Origin: DASQZK01 sp963809925
Lineage (GTDB): Bacteria > Bacteroidota > Bacteroidia > Bacteroidales > GCA-2748055
NCBI GenBank assembly: GCA_963809925.1
Contig: CAWELH010000003.1
Location: 310,001 to 374,000, forward strand
Direction: 5' to 3'
Length of the DNA stretch: 64,000 nt
Part shown: one piece after another, positions 51,949-61,128 of the stretch
How positions within the stretch are numbered: the stretch's first letter is position 1
Layout: the number at the start of each line of letters is the position of its first letter
The notes under the pieces: model-generated
Database searches by the model: none
Seen by the model: the letters and a program-made list of their open reading frames with translations, nothing else
What the model was told of the DNA's origin: nothing
Made by a program: the position numbers and the translations under genes

Positions 51949-53304
51949 ATGAACATTTCAAAAGATCAGGTCGACAATCTAAATGCTGTACTTACCCTGA
52001 AGATCGAAGAAGAGGATTACAAACAGCGGGTTGAAGAAGTGTTGAAAGATTACAGGAGAAAAGCCAATATCCCTGGTTTCAGACCGGGAAAAGTGCCTTT
52101 TGGCATGATCCGGAAAATGTATTACAAGCCGGTTCTCGCCGACGAAATTAACCGGATCGTGGGTGAACATATGATGAAATTCATCCAGGATGAAAAACTT
52201 CAGATCCTCGGTGAGCCGATGCCCCATGAAGATGAAAATGAATCCAGGATTGATTTCGACAAGGATGTCACCTTCGAATTTAAATTCGATCTTGGCCTGG
52301 CGCCCGAATTTGAAATCGACATTGATGATAAGATCAATATACCTTTCTACAAAATTAAGGTTGATGATAAAGTGGTGGATGAATACCTCGACAATGTTGC
52401 CAAACGTCATGGTGAATTCGTGCCTGTCGATGCAGCAACGGGTGATGAGCTGATCAAAGGAACGATCCATCAGCTTGATGAGGCAGGAAATTATCCTGAA
52501 GAAGGCATCGTTGCTGAAGAGATCAGCCTGTCACTGGATATGATGAAAGATGATACGGAAAAAGAAAAGTTCAAAGGTGCCAAGGCTGGTGAAAAGATTG
52601 TGTTTGAGATTGCAAAAGCCTATCCCAGTGAGGCAGAACTGAGTTCATTGCTTAAGATCAATCGGGAAGTGGCTAAAACTTTATCTGGAAATTTTGAAGT
52701 TCTTATCAACGAAGTTCTTAAATTTGAGAAACATGAGGTAAACCAGGAGCTTTTTGTTCATGTATACGGCGAAGGACAGGTGACCACGCTGGAGGAATTC
52801 AGAAAAAGGCTGACGGCTGAGATCGTTGATAATTATGAGAGGGAATCGAACTACAGGTTTGCCGTTGATGCCAGGGATCAACTCGTAAAGGAAGTAAGCC
52901 CGGAGTTGCCTGCTGATTTTCTTAAAAGATGGCTGGTGGAAACCAATGAGGGCATGACGAAGGACAAAATTGACGAAGAATTTGCAAACTATGAAGATGA
53001 ATTCCGGTGGCAGCTGATTAAAAACAAGATCATAAAGAAATACGACATCAGGGTTAGTGAGGAGGAACTTTTCGAATACGCGCTGATCCTGTCGAGAAAC
53101 CAGTTTTACCAATATGGTCTGTACAATGTTCCGGATGAACATATTGAATCGTATACCAGGGAACAGCTCGGCAAGCCTGAGGAATCCAGAAGGTTACGTG
53201 ATCAGAAGTACGACGACAAAGTCATTCAGTTTATGAAGGAAAAGGTAAAGCTAAAAGAGAAGGAAGTTACCCTTGATGAATTCAAGAAACTATTCGAAAA
53301 ATAA
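51949..53304 (+). CDS. tig: trigger factor
   Basis: This 451-residue ribosome-associated chaperone has the ribosome-docking signature GFRPGKVP at residues 43-50 in the N-terminal domain. A FKBP-like peptidyl-prolyl isomerase domain lies at about 150-250. It is strongly diverged, as is usual in Bacteroidota (DELIKGTIHQLDEAGNYPEE). The large helical C-terminal domain forms the cradle for nascent chains. It is the first gene of tig-clpP-clpX, with 27 bp to clpP, linking nascent-chain folding to proteolysis. Confidence 0.96.
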   Translation: MNISKDQVDNLNAVLTLKIEEEDYKQRVEEVLKDYRRKANIPGFRPGKVPFGMIRKMYYKPVLADEINRIVGEHMMKFIQDEKLQILGEPMPHEDENESRIDFDKDVTFEFKFDLGLAPEFEIDIDDKINIPFYKIKVDDKVVDEYLDNVAKRHGEFVPVDAATGDELIKGTIHQLDEAGNYPEEGIVAEEISLSLDMMKDDTEKEKFKGAKAGEKIVFEIAKAYPSEAELSSLLKINREVAKTLSGNFEVLINEVLKFEKHEVNQELFVHVYGEGQVTTLEEFRKRLTAEIVDNYERESNYRFAVDARDQLVKEVSPELPADFLKRWLVETNEGMTKDKIDEEFANYEDEFRWQLIKNKIIKKYDIRVSEEELFEYALILSRNQFYQYGLYNVPDEHIESYTREQLGKPEESRRLRDQKYDDKVIQFMKEKVKLKEKEVTLDEFKKLFEK

Positions 53305-53331
53305 ATTGTTTATTCAAAAACTTTCAATCAT

Positions 53332-54012
53332 ATGAATAACGACGATTTTCGCAAATACGCCATTAAACACAAAGGGATAAGTTCGATGACACTCGATACC
53401 TTTACCTCTGTGTACGACAACTATATTTCTCCTACAATCATCGAGGAGCGCCAGTTGAATATTGCCACCATGGATGTGTTCTCAAGACTTATGATGGACA
53501 GAATCATCTTCCTTGGAACACCGATTGATGATTATGTGGCCAACATTATCCAGGCACAGCTATTATACCTTGAATCCACTGATCCTGCAAAGGATATTCA
53601 GATCTATTTTAACACACCGGGCGGTATGGTTCATGCAGGACTGGGGATTTATGATACCATACAGTATATCAGCTCCGATGTGGCTACAATATGCACAGGT
53701 ATGGCTGCTTCCATGGGAGCCGTTCTGCTTGCTGCAGGCACCAAGGGAAAACGATCTGCTCTTCCGCATTCAAGGGTAATGATACATCAGCCTATGGGTG
53801 GCGCCCAGGGCCAGGCTTCCGATATTGAGATCACAGCAAGGGAAATCCAGAAAACCAAAAAGGAACTTTATGAGATCCTGTCCAAACACTCAGGAAAATC
53901 ATTGGATAAAGTAGAGAAGGATGCCGATCGCGATTACTGGATGACAGCCGATGAAGCTATGAAATACGGGATGATCGATGAGATACTTACCAGAACTCCT
54001 GGTAAAAAATAA
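53332..54012 (+). CDS. clpP: ATP-dependent Clp protease proteolytic subunit
   Basis: This 226-residue serine protease has catalytic Ser127 in TGMAASMGAVLLAAG, His152 in SRVMIHQPMGGAQG and the Asp in DADRDYWM. The handle region (IEITAREIQKTKKELYEILS) is typical. The N terminus is about 30 residues longer than the mature E. coli protein and may be a propeptide or docking extension. It forms the 14-mer that degrades substrates unfolded by ClpX, encoded 8 bp downstream. Confidence 0.98.
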   Translation: MNNDDFRKYAIKHKGISSMTLDTFTSVYDNYISPTIIEERQLNIATMDVFSRLMMDRIIFLGTPIDDYVANIIQAQLLYLESTDPAKDIQIYFNTPGGMVHAGLGIYDTIQYISSDVATICTGMAASMGAVLLAAGTKGKRSALPHSRVMIHQPMGGAQGQASDIEITAREIQKTKKELYEILSKHSGKSLDKVEKDADRDYWMTADEAMKYGMIDEILTRTPGKK

Positions 54013-54020
54013 AATTATCT

Positions 54021-55241
54021 ATGGACAGATGCTCATTTTGTGGGAGAGAGAAGAAGGATACCAGTCTTTTAATTGCCGGGATCTCAGGTCATATTTGTGA
54101 CCGGTGCATTGAACAAGCCTACGGCATTGTCCAGGAAGAACTTGGCAAGAAAGGTGAGTTCGATATGAGCAGTATAAAACTTCTCAAACCTGCTGAAATC
54201 AAGCAATTCCTGGATCTTTATGTCATTGGCCAGGAAGAAGCAAAAAAGTATATTTCCGTTGCCGTTTACAATCACTACAAACGTCTGATGCAATCCACGG
54301 TCAAGGATGCTGACGAGGTGGAGATCGAAAAATCAAATATTGTATTGATTGGTGAAACCGGTACGGGGAAAACACTTCTTGCACGAACCATCGCCAAACT
54401 GCTGCATGTCCCATTCACGATTGTCGATGCCACCGTTCTTACCGAAGCCGGGTATGTCGGGGAGGATATCGAAAGTATCCTGACACGGCTGCTGCAGGTA
54501 GCCGATTACAATATTGAAGCCGCTGAAAAAGGCATCGTTTTCATCGATGAGATCGATAAAATTGCAAGGAAGGGCGATAATCCCTCCATAACACGAGATG
54601 TTTCGGGTGAAGGTGTCCAGCAGGGACTTCTGAAATTACTGGAAGGCAGCGTGGTGAACGTTCCTCCTCAGGGAGGAAGGAAGCATCCTGATCAGAAAAT
54701 GATCCCGGTTAATACTAAAAATATTCTGTTTATCTGTGGCGGTGCCTTCGATGGAATAGAAAAGAAGATCGCAGGACGACTCAATACCCAGGTTGTGGGG
54801 TACAGGGCCAGTAAGGATGCAGAGACTATCGACCGCAATAATTTGTTACAGTACATCGCTCCACAGGACCTTAAGGCTTTCGGGCTCATCCCGGAAATTA
54901 TCGGTCGTTTACCCATCCTCACCTATCTTAACCCTCTCGACAGGATTGCGCTGAGACGCATTCTGACCGAACCAAAAAATGCCATTACCAAACAGTATGA
55001 GAAACTCTTTGAAATGGATAATATTAAACTGGTTTGGGATGAAGAGGTACTGGATTACATCGTCGATAAAGCCGTAGAGTTTAAACTTGGGGCACGTGGC
55101 CTAAGATCGATATGCGAGGCCATCATTATCGATGCCATGTATGAATTGCCATCCCAAGACGAGAAGGAGATAAATATCGGCCTGAATTACGCCAGGAAGA
55201 AACTGGAAAAGACCAATATTAAACGGTTGAAGGCTGCCTGA
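54021..55241 (+). CDS. clpX: ATP-dependent Clp protease ATP-binding subunit ClpX
   Basis: This 406-residue AAA+ unfoldase has an N-terminal zinc-binding domain (Cys4, Cys7, Cys26, Cys29), Walker A GETGTGKTLLAR, Walker B IVFIDEIDKI, the pore loop EAGYVGEDIESILTRLLQ and GEGVQQGLLKLLEGSVVNVP with sensor residues. The IGF-type ClpP-docking loop is in the region KKIAGR to IGRLP (residues about 250-295) and is not obvious as IGF by eye. It ends the tig-clpP-clpX operon just before the 64-bp palindrome. Confidence 0.97.
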   Translation: MDRCSFCGREKKDTSLLIAGISGHICDRCIEQAYGIVQEELGKKGEFDMSSIKLLKPAEIKQFLDLYVIGQEEAKKYISVAVYNHYKRLMQSTVKDADEVEIEKSNIVLIGETGTGKTLLARTIAKLLHVPFTIVDATVLTEAGYVGEDIESILTRLLQVADYNIEAAEKGIVFIDEIDKIARKGDNPSITRDVSGEGVQQGLLKLLEGSVVNVPPQGGRKHPDQKMIPVNTKNILFICGGAFDGIEKKIAGRLNTQVVGYRASKDAETIDRNNLLQYIAPQDLKAFGLIPEIIGRLPILTYLNPLDRIALRRILTEPKNAITKQYEKLFEMDNIKLVWDEEVLDYIVDKAVEFKLGARGLRSICEAIIIDAMYELPSQDEKEINIGLNYARKKLEKTNIKRLKAA

Positions 55242-55269
55242 TCACAATTATTTTCTACCGACAGCATCG

Positions 55270-55333
55270 TGGATATTAAAAAACATAGTAGAGACGTTGC
55301 ATGCAACGTCTCTACTATGTTTTTTAATATCCA
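55270..55333. repeat. 64-bp perfect palindrome with the same core as the hppA-corA repeats
   Basis: The arms 55270-55301 and 55302-55333 are exact reverse complements of 32 nt each. The inner 28 bp (GTAGAGACGTTGCA and its complement) match the 10763-10853 units with a G-to-A/C-to-T change in both arms. The outer arms add TATTAAAAAACATA and its complement, which gives T-runs on either strand. It lies between the convergent clpX and 55348-56193 genes and would act as a bidirectional terminator. Confidence 0.95.
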
Positions 55334-55347
55334 TCGGCCACAAAACC

Positions 55348-56193
55348 CTACCTGTGCAACCTGATCGTTTTGGTAATATCTTTTACCGTTACGGTGGCGA
55401 TCCTGTCACAGCTGTCATCACCATAATCCAGAAGAATGTCTGCATGGTTTTCTGATACCATCTGAATGGTACCGGACATGATCCAGCGACACTGCTGTGC
55501 AATATGTAGCGGTTCAAGGATGGTCCTGGTGTATTCAACGCCCTTCCTGTTAATACCTGTAGCTTCGCCGGTGATCAGGTATTCATCATCCCATCTGTAC
55601 AAGGGTGTTTCCGAACCGGCTACCCATTCCCGTACACGCTCATAACTCCTCGTCATCTCCATGCCTTCAGGAGTAATCATTTTCCCGGCAGTAAGGTGAA
55701 CCGAAAAGGTGATATTTCCGCTGTCATTCAGTCCCTCATTGGTTACTGTCTTCGTGCCTTCGATCTTATAATCATCAACATAGTAGTTATCAAGGGTGAT
55801 GGTACGTGTATAGCCTTTATCCGGATACCTTCCGTTCACCACGATGATGATCTTCCCTGTTCTGACCCGGCTATCGGGTCCGGTGCAACCCTCGCCATAA
55901 TCAACGGTTACGGTACGGGGCCAGAATGTCGAATCGTCGGGATGCTCCACCGTAATTGTCTTGCAGACAACTGCGGAAGCTGATTTGAGTTGACCTCCAT
56001 ATATAGTGTTCTCCATGACCGACATAGCATCTTCAACTTCTGTGAAAACATCATCAAACATTAATGTGGCCAGGGCATCATCCTCGGCAGTGGTAACGTC
56101 GGATGAATTATCGGCGGTTTTTTCACAGGCTGTAAAAAGCATTGAAAATACCACGATCCCAACAACCGTTGTAAGAATAGATTTGGTATTCAT
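55348..56193 (-). CDS. lipoprotein of unknown function
   Basis: This 281-residue protein has a lipoprotein signal peptide (VVFSMLFTACEKT). The mature part is a beta-rich repeat-like sequence (RTVTVDYGEGCTGPDSRVRT, RTITLDNYYVDDYKIEGTKT, ITFSVHLTAGKMITPEGMEM, GTIQMVSENHADILLDYGDD) with three or four cysteines. It reads as an extended beta-sheet protein anchored to the outer membrane or periplasmic face. I do not recognise a named family. Such lipoproteins are common in Bacteroidota. It stands alone, between the 64-bp palindrome and a 260-bp upstream gap. Confidence 0.82.
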   Translation of the reverse strand: MNTKSILTTVVGIVVFSMLFTACEKTADNSSDVTTAEDDALATLMFDDVFTEVEDAMSVMENTIYGGQLKSASAVVCKTITVEHPDDSTFWPRTVTVDYGEGCTGPDSRVRTGKIIIVVNGRYPDKGYTRTITLDNYYVDDYKIEGTKTVTNEGLNDSGNITFSVHLTAGKMITPEGMEMTRSYERVREWVAGSETPLYRWDDEYLITGEATGINRKGVEYTRTILEPLHIAQQCRWIMSGTIQMVSENHADILLDYGDDSCDRIATVTVKDITKTIRLHR

Positions 56194-56453
56194 TGTTTCT
56201 GAATTTTGTAAAATGATTGGTTCGTTTTCTCATTTGACGTAATGATTTTTCAAAGGTTTAATTTATGACCCGTTTTTTTCGATCTCATAAGTCTTTCACC
56301 AATGGTGACATTTGCCTGAATTAAATCACACGATGGTAGGGTCACATTGCAATTTCATTACCTTTGCGCCGGAAAAATGTCCGGTTTTGGTGGGATGCTT
56401 TGCCCTGCATAAAAGAAAAAATAAATGTTACACTCCATAACACTATTGCCTGA

Positions 56454-57380
56454 ATGAAATCTCCAACGGCTGCCATTTATTTCAGTCTTGTACTGACAAT
56501 GTTATTTTGGGGTCTGACCTTCGTTATTTACAAATTTGCCTTTGAGTCATTCCGTCCTGTCACCGTCATCTTCCTCCGGCTGATCCTGTCTGTACCTTTC
56601 ATCATAATCTCAGCTACGGTTCTGAAGAAACTTGAAAAGATAGCAAAGAAGGATATTTTGTACGTCATCGTGCTTTCTGCATTTGAGCCATTTCTTTATT
56701 TTATGGGTGAAAGTTATGGGCTGACCTACGTTTCATCGACCATGGCTGCCGTCATTGTTGCGACCATCCCGCTTATCGTTCCTGTTGCAGCATTCATCGT
56801 TTACCGGGAGAGACTTACGACGATCAATATGACAGGACTGGTGGTATCATTTCTTGGCGTCCTTGCTGTGGTATTTTCGGGAGGGCTTAATTTCGGGGCA
56901 ACATTTAAAGGCGTTCTCCTGATGTTTCTGGCCGTATTTTCAGCCGTTAGCTATGCGATACTGGTGAAAAAGCTGACAGGAAGGTATAATGGTTTTACCA
57001 TTACCGCATATCAGAATTTTTTCGGCATCTTCATGTTCCTGCCCTTTTTTCTGATTTTTGATGTTGGCCACTTCATTTCCACAGTCCCGACGACCCATGC
57101 CATCCTTGCCATTGTATACCTGGCTGTATTCGGATCATCCATCACTTTCATCCTTTTTACACAAGGGGTGAGAGAACTTGGAGCTTCGAAGGCGAATATA
57201 TTCGCCAACCTGATACCGGTATTTGCCGCCATCGCATCTTATTTTTTGCTTCGTGAAGAAATGCCCCTTTTAAAAATTGCAGGGATTATTCTGGTCCTAA
57301 TAGGTCTGCTCCTTTCCCAGGTCGGAAAAGTGAAGTTTAAAAATAGCCAGGTACCGCCTACGGTCCAGTACCCTGGATAA
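56454..57380 (+). CDS. EamA-family (DMT superfamily) transporter
   Basis: This 308-residue protein has ten predicted membrane helices in two EamA repeats (LVLTMLFWGLTFVIYKFAFE and VLLMFLAVFSAVSYAILVKK open them). GESYGLTYVSSTMAAVIVAT and GVRELGASKANIFANLIPVF are the conserved repeat motifs. It is not closely similar by eye to the other EamA protein in the window (34257-35177). The substrate is unknown. A TACCTTTG box at 56359-56366 is a possible minus-7 element 87 bp upstream of the ATG. The YkgJ gene follows 10 bp later. Confidence 0.93.
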   Translation: MKSPTAAIYFSLVLTMLFWGLTFVIYKFAFESFRPVTVIFLRLILSVPFIIISATVLKKLEKIAKKDILYVIVLSAFEPFLYFMGESYGLTYVSSTMAAVIVATIPLIVPVAAFIVYRERLTTINMTGLVVSFLGVLAVVFSGGLNFGATFKGVLLMFLAVFSAVSYAILVKKLTGRYNGFTITAYQNFFGIFMFLPFFLIFDVGHFISTVPTTHAILAIVYLAVFGSSITFILFTQGVRELGASKANIFANLIPVFAAIASYFLLREEMPLLKIAGIILVLIGLLLSQVGKVKFKNSQVPPTVQYPG

Positions 57381-57390
57381 ATAAAAAAAC

Positions 57391-57879
57391 ATGATGGATA
57401 GGGAGAAGATAAGGGAAAAGGCAGCCGAGAGCAGGAAGATGAATTCTGATTTTTTCAGAAAACTGAAGAAAAGGAAGCCGGCCGACCTTGATACTACAAT
57501 TAAGCGATTGCACAACAATGTATTCAGCAGGGTGGATTGCCTTGCCTGTGCCAACTGCTGCAAGACCATCAGCCCGATGCTGAACGACCGTGACATTCAG
57601 AGGATAGCAGCTGCGCTGCGTATGCGACCGGCCGATTTTACAGCAAAATTTCTCAGCATGGATGAGGAGGGCGATTATGTATTCAGGGAAACACCGTGCC
57701 CTTTCCTGATGCCCGATAACTATTGCATGATCTATGAAAGCCGGCCGAAAGCCTGCAGGGAATATCCGCATACCGACAGGAACCGGTTCTACCAGATCCT
57801 CAGCCTGACACTTAAAAATACCGAAGTCTGCCCGGCTGTACTTGAAATTGTCGATCTACTGAAGGTACATTACAAATAA
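57391..57879 (+). CDS. YkgJ-family cysteine cluster protein
   Basis: This 162-residue protein has the zinc- or iron-chelating cysteine cluster of the UPF0153/YkgJ family: CLACANCCK at about 50-58, then CPFL, CMIYESRPKACREYP and a final Cys in TEVCPA. The N-terminal 45 residues are basic and helical. The biological role of the family is unsettled. The cysteine arrangement suggests a bound metal or Fe-S site. There are two adjacent Met codons at the start (57391, 57394). It is probably co-transcribed with the preceding EamA transporter (10-bp gap). Confidence 0.9.
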   Translation: MMDREKIREKAAESRKMNSDFFRKLKKRKPADLDTTIKRLHNNVFSRVDCLACANCCKTISPMLNDRDIQRIAAALRMRPADFTAKFLSMDEEGDYVFRETPCPFLMPDNYCMIYESRPKACREYPHTDRNRFYQILSLTLKNTEVCPAVLEIVDLLKVHYK

Positions 57880-58021
57880 GGCAGCATCTACCGATACTTC
57901 AGAATTCCCGGAATATGTCAGGATATATTTTAAATCTACGGTACTTTTTGCGAAGGCGGAATAAACGGTTTGGAAGAATAAGTCTATTTTTACTTCCTGC
58001 AGTATCTGTTAAAGACTTACC

Positions 58022-59086
58022 ATGAATTACCTTTTTATCGTTCAGGGAGAGGGCCGGGGACATATGATCCAGTCGCTGGCACTTGCTGAGATGCTTGAAA
58101 GACATGGACATCATGTTGAAAAGGTATTTCTCGGTGTGAGCCGTCAGCGTGAGGTACCTGGTTTCTATAAGACCTTCTTTGGGACCAGGTTGCAATATTT
58201 CAGCAGCCCAAATTTTATCCGGACGGCCGACAGGAGGGGAATCCGTGTTTGCGTTTCCATAGTGTATAACCTCGTCATTTCGCCCGTGTATATCCGGGAG
58301 ATTTTCATTCTTGCCAGGAACATCAGGCGATCCCGTTCCGTCATGGTGGTCAACTTTTATGATATGGTTGGCGGGCTGGCCTGGTACTTTTCCTTCTGTC
58401 GCAAGAAAATGGTTGTACCCTCTCATCACTTTTTTTTCGGACGGCCTGAATTTTCATGGCCTGCTCGTGGCCTGGGTATGCGCTTTTTGCTCATTCTTCA
58501 CTCAGCCCTAGCCGCACCAGGGAAAGCAGTGAAGGTTGCGCTGTCATTCACTCCGGCAGATGAAGACAGGGTGAGCCGGATCGTCCTGGCACCTCCGTTG
58601 TTGCGCAGCCAGGTATTGAAAACAAAGGCTCTTTCCGGAGATTTCATTCTTGTATACCTCCTGAATGAGGGCTTTCTCGATGATATCAGCCATCTCGCCA
58701 GTAGGGAAGCAGGGATGAACTGGCACATTTTTACCGGATCCACCGATCATGCCATAAAATCACTTCCCAATGTTATTCTTTCAGCACCGGCAGGTGAAGA
58801 ATTTATCAGGGAGATGGCCGGTTGCAGGGTACTGCTATCCACAGCAGGCTTTGAGGCGGCCTGTGAAGCCGCATACCTTGGGAAGCCAATGATGGTTTTT
58901 CCTTCCGGAGGACATTTTGAACAGGAATGCAATGCCCTGGATACGGAAAGAGCCGGATTGGGCATTCGCTGGGACCTGAAGTCGGGAGTGTTTGAAATAC
59001 CTGACAGGGATGAGACGGCATTGAATCATTTCAGATTGTGGTGTGAAAAGGCCGATGATTTTTTTATTAATCTTCTTAAGCCCTGA
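58022..59086 (+). CDS. GT-B fold glycosyltransferase (GT28/MurG-like)
   Basis: This 354-residue protein has the N-terminal acceptor domain IVQGEGRGHMIQSLALAEML, with the Gly-rich loop and HM motif of MurG/GT28-like enzymes. The C-terminal donor motif MAGCRVLLSTAGFEAACEAA with GKPMMVFP and HFEQECNA positions the UDP-sugar. It is probably peripheral to the cytoplasmic membrane and transfers a sugar to a lipid or polymer acceptor. Donor and acceptor are unknown. It is not murG itself, because the flanks differ from the cell-wall cluster. Its 3' end overlaps an upstream extension of the porQ frame but not the porQ ATG chosen here. Confidence 0.88.
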   Translation: MNYLFIVQGEGRGHMIQSLALAEMLERHGHHVEKVFLGVSRQREVPGFYKTFFGTRLQYFSSPNFIRTADRRGIRVCVSIVYNLVISPVYIREIFILARNIRRSRSVMVVNFYDMVGGLAWYFSFCRKKMVVPSHHFFFGRPEFSWPARGLGMRFLLILHSALAAPGKAVKVALSFTPADEDRVSRIVLAPPLLRSQVLKTKALSGDFILVYLLNEGFLDDISHLASREAGMNWHIFTGSTDHAIKSLPNVILSAPAGEEFIREMAGCRVLLSTAGFEAACEAAYLGKPMMVFPSGGHFEQECNALDTERAGLGIRWDLKSGVFEIPDRDETALNHFRLWCEKADDFFINLLKP

Positions 59087-59150
59087 GTTGCATGCTTGGA
59101 CACTAACAGGATTTTTTTTACGTTTAATGACTGAAACCATTCATTCCTCA

Positions 59151-60209
59151 ATGAAAAGGAAAACACTAACCCTGTTGATCCTTCTGACCTGTGCATTTAC
59201 AAGCAGGGCTCAGATTGGAGGATCATATACCTATGCTTTCCTGAATCAAACCAATTCAGCACGGGTTGCAGCACTCGGTGGTAAATCCGTTGCCATTCCG
59301 GATCCCGATCTCAATCTCCCTTTTCACAACCCGTCACTACTTTCAGCGGATATGCATAACCAGCTTGTGCTTAATTATGTCGGGTATTTTGCCGACATTA
59401 AATACGGCTATGCATCCTACGCCCGCAGTTATGGTAAGCTGGGCAATTTCGCCGCCGGTATGCATTATGTAAACTATGGAAGCTTTCCCTATGCCGATGA
59501 GAATGGTATTCGCACCGGAGGGACCTTTACTGCATCGGAGTATGCGCTCAACCTCATTTATTCCAAACCCATCGATTCCCTCATCACCATTGGCGTCAAT
59601 CTTAAACCTGTGTACAGCGTTTTCGAGAGTTACCATTCCATTGGAATTGCTGCTGATGTGGGGATAACTTATTACAACCCGGATAAACTTTTCACCGCTG
59701 CTCTTGTATTGAGGAATATAGGTACCCAAATCACCACTTACTATGGCGGAGCCGGGAGAGAACATATCCCTTTTGAGATCCAGGCCGGAATGTCGCAAAA
59801 GTTGGCCCATGCGCCTTTCCGCTTTTCTGTGCTGTTTCATCAATTGCAGAAATGGGACCTTGCCTATGAAAGTACTCTCGAAAATTCCACCATCTACGAT
59901 CCATTCACGTCCGGGCAGGTTACGGAAAATAAATTTGAAAAATTTGGCGACAATGTAATGCGCCATACCATTTTCGGACTTGAGTTCATCCCGGGAAAGA
60001 ATTTTTACCTGGGGTTCGGGTATAATTACCAAAGACGACAGGAGCTTAAAATTGCGCCAAGGGTTGGTATGGTTGGGTTTTCCTGGGGATTTGGCATCAA
60101 GGTATCCAAGTTCCATTTCAGTTACGGGAGAGCAACCTATCATCTCGCCGGCGGTTCCAATCACTTCTCACTTAGCACAAACCTTTCGGAATTCTACCAC
60201 CGTAATTAA
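59151..60209 (+). CDS. porQ: type IX secretion system protein PorQ
   Basis: This encodes 352 residues from the ATG at 59151, which opens a signal peptide (MKRKTLTLLILLTCAFTSRA). The frame runs upstream to 59043, inside the previous gene, with no plausible function. The mature protein is a predicted outer-membrane beta-barrel starting GGSYTYAFLNQTNSARVAAL and GGKSVAIPDPDLNLPFHNPS, features of PorQ. PorQ together with PorU/PorZ/PorV forms the attachment complex for T9SS cargo. It is followed by cmk and ispH, an order common in Bacteroidota. Its presence implies that the organism has gliding or T9SS-type secretion. No other Por gene is in the window. Confidence 0.9.
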   Translation: MKRKTLTLLILLTCAFTSRAQIGGSYTYAFLNQTNSARVAALGGKSVAIPDPDLNLPFHNPSLLSADMHNQLVLNYVGYFADIKYGYASYARSYGKLGNFAAGMHYVNYGSFPYADENGIRTGGTFTASEYALNLIYSKPIDSLITIGVNLKPVYSVFESYHSIGIAADVGITYYNPDKLFTAALVLRNIGTQITTYYGGAGREHIPFEIQAGMSQKLAHAPFRFSVLFHQLQKWDLAYESTLENSTIYDPFTSGQVTENKFEKFGDNVMRHTIFGLEFIPGKNFYLGFGYNYQRRQELKIAPRVGMVGFSWGFGIKVSKFHFSYGRATYHLAGGSNHFSLSTNLSEFYHRN

Positions 60210-60414
60210 TTACAAATCAACCTTATACAACAGTTCTGACCTATATTTAACAGCATTCGGGAAGATCAGTAGAATTTTAGTAATTTTGTACCATTACGAG
60301 GCGCATTCCGGCACCGTCTCTTTATCCCGACGGAAGATCTTCCGGTGCAGAATTTTCCAGAGCACGATTAATTGAGGTAAAGGTTTAGGATTACGGATTA
60401 AAAACACATCATCC

Positions 60415-61128
60415 ATGCAAGACCATGATAATTCAGGGATGACAATTGCTGTCGACGGGTATTCCTCATGCGGTAAAAGTACGTTTGCACGGCGTATCGC
60501 TGCCGAACTTGGTTATATATACATTGACAGCGGTGCCATGTACCGGGCATTGACTCTTTTTGGGATTGAAAACGGGCTGATAAATCGAGGTGAGGTTAAT
60601 GAACTGGAACTCATTGACGCGCTGGCTGGTGTCACCATTGATTTTATTTACGATGACACAAACGGGCAGTACCTTATACGTATGAACGGGCGGGTGGTTG
60701 AAGATGAAATAAGAAGCATGGCCGTATCTGAAAATGTAAGTCCGGTGAGCAAGCTGGCTGAGGTAAGGGAAAAGATGGTGAGGCTGCAAAGAGCCATCGG
60801 CGGAAAGCATGGGGTGGTAATGGATGGTCGCGATATTGGAACCGTGGTATTCCCCGATGCCGAAATAAAGATTTTTATGACGGCTGACCCCGGGATCAGG
60901 GCGGAACGCCGATTCCTGGAACTTAGGGAGAAAGGCATTCCGGCAAGCCTGGATGCAGTTGAAAAGAACATCAGGGAAAGGGACCACCTCGACGAAACAC
61001 GGGAAATCAGCCCGCTGCGTAAAGCTGATGATGCGGTTTTACTCGACAACAGCCATCTGAGTGTGGAAGAGCAGATGAAGTGGTTCAGGGATTTGTTACA
61101 AATTCATAAACGTGAAAATAAGTATTGA
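60415..61128 (+). CDS. cmk: cytidylate kinase
   Basis: This 237-residue enzyme phosphorylates CMP and dCMP. The P-loop is GYSSCGKST and is preceded by MTIAVD. The CMP-binding parts DSGAMYRAL and DGRDIGTVVFPDA are conserved. The lid is RAERRFLELREKG. An alternative start at 60439 (MTIAVDG) would remove eight residues not usual for the family. The 205-bp upstream gap holds a TAATTTTG box (60281-60288) and inverted repeats (CCGTC/GACGG, GGAAGATCTTCC) that may form a leader hairpin. Its end overlaps the ispH start. Confidence 0.97.
   Translation: MQDHDNSGMTIAVDGYSSCGKSTFARRIAAELGYIYIDSGAMYRALTLFGIENGLINRGEVNELELIDALAGVTIDFIYDDTNGQYLIRMNGRVVEDEIRSMAVSENVSPVSKLAEVREKMVRLQRAIGGKHGVVMDGRDIGTVVFPDAEIKIFMTADPGIRAERRFLELREKGIPASLDAVEKNIRERDHLDETREISPLRKADDAVLLDNSHLSVEEQMKWFRDLLQIHKRENKY

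Noticed and set aside
59343..60164. 273-codon minus-strand frame across porQ
   Set aside because: It is antisense to porQ with no motif or start signal, and is a shadow frame.
60290..60360. Structured RNA or riboswitch before cmk (inverted repeats CCGTC/GACGG and GGAAGATCTTCC)
   Set aside because: Short stems only, and no match to a class I can recognise. Noted in the cmk entry but not called as an RNA feature.
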